DNA of 42,497 nucleotides from Bordetella petrii (GTDB lineage: Bacteria > Pseudomonadota > Gammaproteobacteria > Burkholderiales > Burkholderiaceae_B). Shown piece after piece: positions 41,435-42,497 of the stretch (within the stretch, counting starts at the first letter, position 1; every line of letters starts with the position of its first letter). Location: the NCBI RefSeq assembly GCF_020991325.1, contig NZ_JAJMLX010000008.1, forward strand, positions 1-42,497, given 5' to 3'. Both the position numbers and the translations under genes were made by a program. The notes under the pieces are model-generated. The model had not been told where the DNA came from. It searched no databases and saw nothing but the letters and a program-made list of their open reading frames with translations.

Positions 41435-42497
41435 TCAGGCGGCGGCTTGCTGGGCGCGCTTGCGCAGTTCGGTCAGCGTGGCGCGCGGGGTGATGATCTC
41501 GGGGTCGATCTGCAGTTCTATCAGTGCCGCCTGGGGGCAGGACAGCGCGCGCCGCAGCGCCGGCGCGAAGTCTTCGTCGCGGCAGACCCGTTCCGCCTGC
41601 AGCCCGAAAGACTGGGCATACTTCACGAAGTCGGGGTTGCTCAGGTCGGTGCCGATGGCGCGGCCTGGGTAATTGTTCTCTTGATGCATGCGTATCGTGC
41701 CGTACATGCTGTTGTTGAAGACGATGAACACAATGTGCAGGCCGTGGCGGCGGACGGTGGCCAGTTCCTGGGAGCTCATCAGGAAACATCCGTCGCCGGC
41801 CAGGCAGATCACCTGCCGACCGGGGTGCAGCAGCTTGGCCGCGATGGCCGACGGCACACCGTAGCCCATGGCGCCGCTGGTGGGCGCCAGTTGGCAGCCG
41901 GGTTGCGAGAACTGGTAGTAGCGGTGTGCCCAGGCACTGTAGTTGCCCGCGCCATTGGTCAGGATGGCGTCGGGCGCCAGGGTATCGCGCAAGACCGCGA
42001 TGACGCGGGCGGGGTCCAGCGCAACCTGGCGCGGCGCCGGGGTGACATACTGTTCGTATTCGTCGCGCAGCGCCGCGCGCCAGGCGCCGCGTGCCGATTG
42101 CGCGGCAGCCAGGGCGGGTTCCCATTCACCGACGGCGGCCGCGAAGGTGTTCATGTCGCTGAGGATCTGCGTCTCTGCCTGGTACACGCGGCCCAGCTCT
42201 TCCGCCGATGCCAGGACGTGCACGAGCTTCTGGCGCGGCACGGGCACGTCCAGCAGGGTATAGCCGCCGGTTACCATTTCGCCCAGCCGAGTTCCCACGG
42301 CGATCAGCAGGTCGGCGTCGCGCACCGCTTTGGCCAGCGCGGGGTTGACGCCTATACCCACTTCGCCCACATAGAACAAATTGCGGTTGTCGAACAGATC
42401 TTGGCGGCGGAAGGCGCAGGCCAGGCGGATCAGCGTATGCAGGCAACGTTGTGTCACGGCGCGCGGCAGGCCGGCGCGGCGGGCCAGGTCGGCCGCT
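41435..42497 (-). CDS. ThDP-dependent enzyme, acetolactate-synthase-like (5' end outside window)
   Basis: The frame is open beyond the right window edge, so this is the C-terminal 354 or so residues: the central domain (DLFDNRN, GEVGIGVNP, DLLIAVGTRLGEM) and the PP domain with the ThDP motif GDGCFLMS...FNNSMYGTI. The DLFDNRN and MHQE features are typical of a catabolic acetolactate-synthase-like group. Upstream of DLFDNRN the text ARRAGLPRAVTQRCLHTLI...RLACAFRRQ seems to carry about 14 extra residues compared with the usual AGLPVACAFRRQ (recalled, not aligned). It heads, or lies within, the TRAP-associated minus-strand operon, 34 nt before dctP. The reaction is probably 2-oxoacid decarboxylation or carboligation; biosynthetic IlvB is unlikely. 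Confidence 0.87.
   Translation of the reverse strand, partial: AADLARRAGLPRAVTQRCLHTLIRLACAFRRQDLFDNRNLFYVGEVGIGVNPALAKAVRDADLLIAVGTRLGEMVTGGYTLLDVPVPRQKLVHVLASAEELGRVYQAETQILSDMNTFAAAVGEWEPALAAAQSARGAWRAALRDEYEQYVTPAPRQVALDPARVIAVLRDTLAPDAILTNGAGNYSAWAHRYYQFSQPGCQLAPTSGAMGYGVPSAIAAKLLHPGRQVICLAGDGCFLMSSQELATVRRHGLHIVFIVFNNSMYGTIRMHQENNYPGRAIGTDLSNPDFVKYAQSFGLQAERVCRDEDFAPALRRALSCPQAALIELQIDPEIITPRATLTELRKRAQQAAA

Overview
The window is GC-rich, densely packed bacterial DNA. It carries five Bug/TctC-type periplasmic binding proteins, four CaiB/BaiF CoA-transferases, a DctPQM TRAP transporter and several catabolic regulators. This gene style is typical of Burkholderiales, most likely Alcaligenaceae (Bordetella/Achromobacter type). 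That placement rests on gene content only; there is no rRNA or other marker gene, and I saw no tRNA, CRISPR array, insertion sequence or prophage.

Layout. (1) 1-3956, plus strand: the end of a hybrid sensor kinase with three receiver domains, CheR, a receiver-less CheB and a receiver-kinase protein, forming a signalling cassette without chemoreceptors. (2) 3970-9839, minus strand: a CoA-thioester catabolic operon (CaiB transferase, crotonase, acyl-CoA dehydrogenase, Bug receptor, acyl-CoA ligase), divergent from an IclR regulator (10023-10811) across an inverted-repeat operator. (3) 10781-11158: the C-terminal remnant of a second IclR gene. (4) about 11200-26994: a catabolic island. Operon A (11326-17619) encodes aldehyde dehydrogenase, a ThDP-dependent decarboxylase-like enzyme, a Bug receptor, an SMP-30 lactonase and an FMN 2-hydroxyacid dehydrogenase. 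A HutC-type GntR regulator (17606-18421) is convergent to it. Operon B (18663-22074) encodes a cupin, a Tat-exported Bug, an amidohydrolase-2 hydrolase and another Bug. Operon C (25598 down to 22088) encodes an acyl-CoA dehydrogenase and two CaiB transferases, and the single gene at 25747-26994 is a class I CoA-transferase. (5) 27029-31930, minus strand: an FCD-type GntR, CaiB, biotin-dependent carboxyltransferase, Bug and free-standing biotin carrier. (6) 32042-34873: a small membrane protein, an SDR, a ZIP-like permease and TetR. (7) 35021-42497: an erythronate-dehydrogenase-like SDR and a flavin monooxygenase on plus, facing a minus-strand set made of a ThDP enzyme (cut by the window edge), DctP, DctM, DctQ, a NIPSNAP protein and an SDR.

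The most notable signal is a shared operator. TTGTACGTACAA (perfect at 18594-18605) and close variants occur as pairs in each of the three main regulatory gaps of the island (11200/11297, 18529/18594, 25619/25718). Every copy has at least one perfect GTACAA half-site, and two copies sit just downstream of sigma70-like promoters. This makes the island look like a single regulon of the GntR protein it encodes. The enzyme order suggests lactone to 2-hydroxyacid to 2-oxoacid to aldehyde to acid to acyl-CoA. The first oxidation, decarboxylation and second oxidation mirror the mandelate pathway enzyme classes, but the substrate is unknown.
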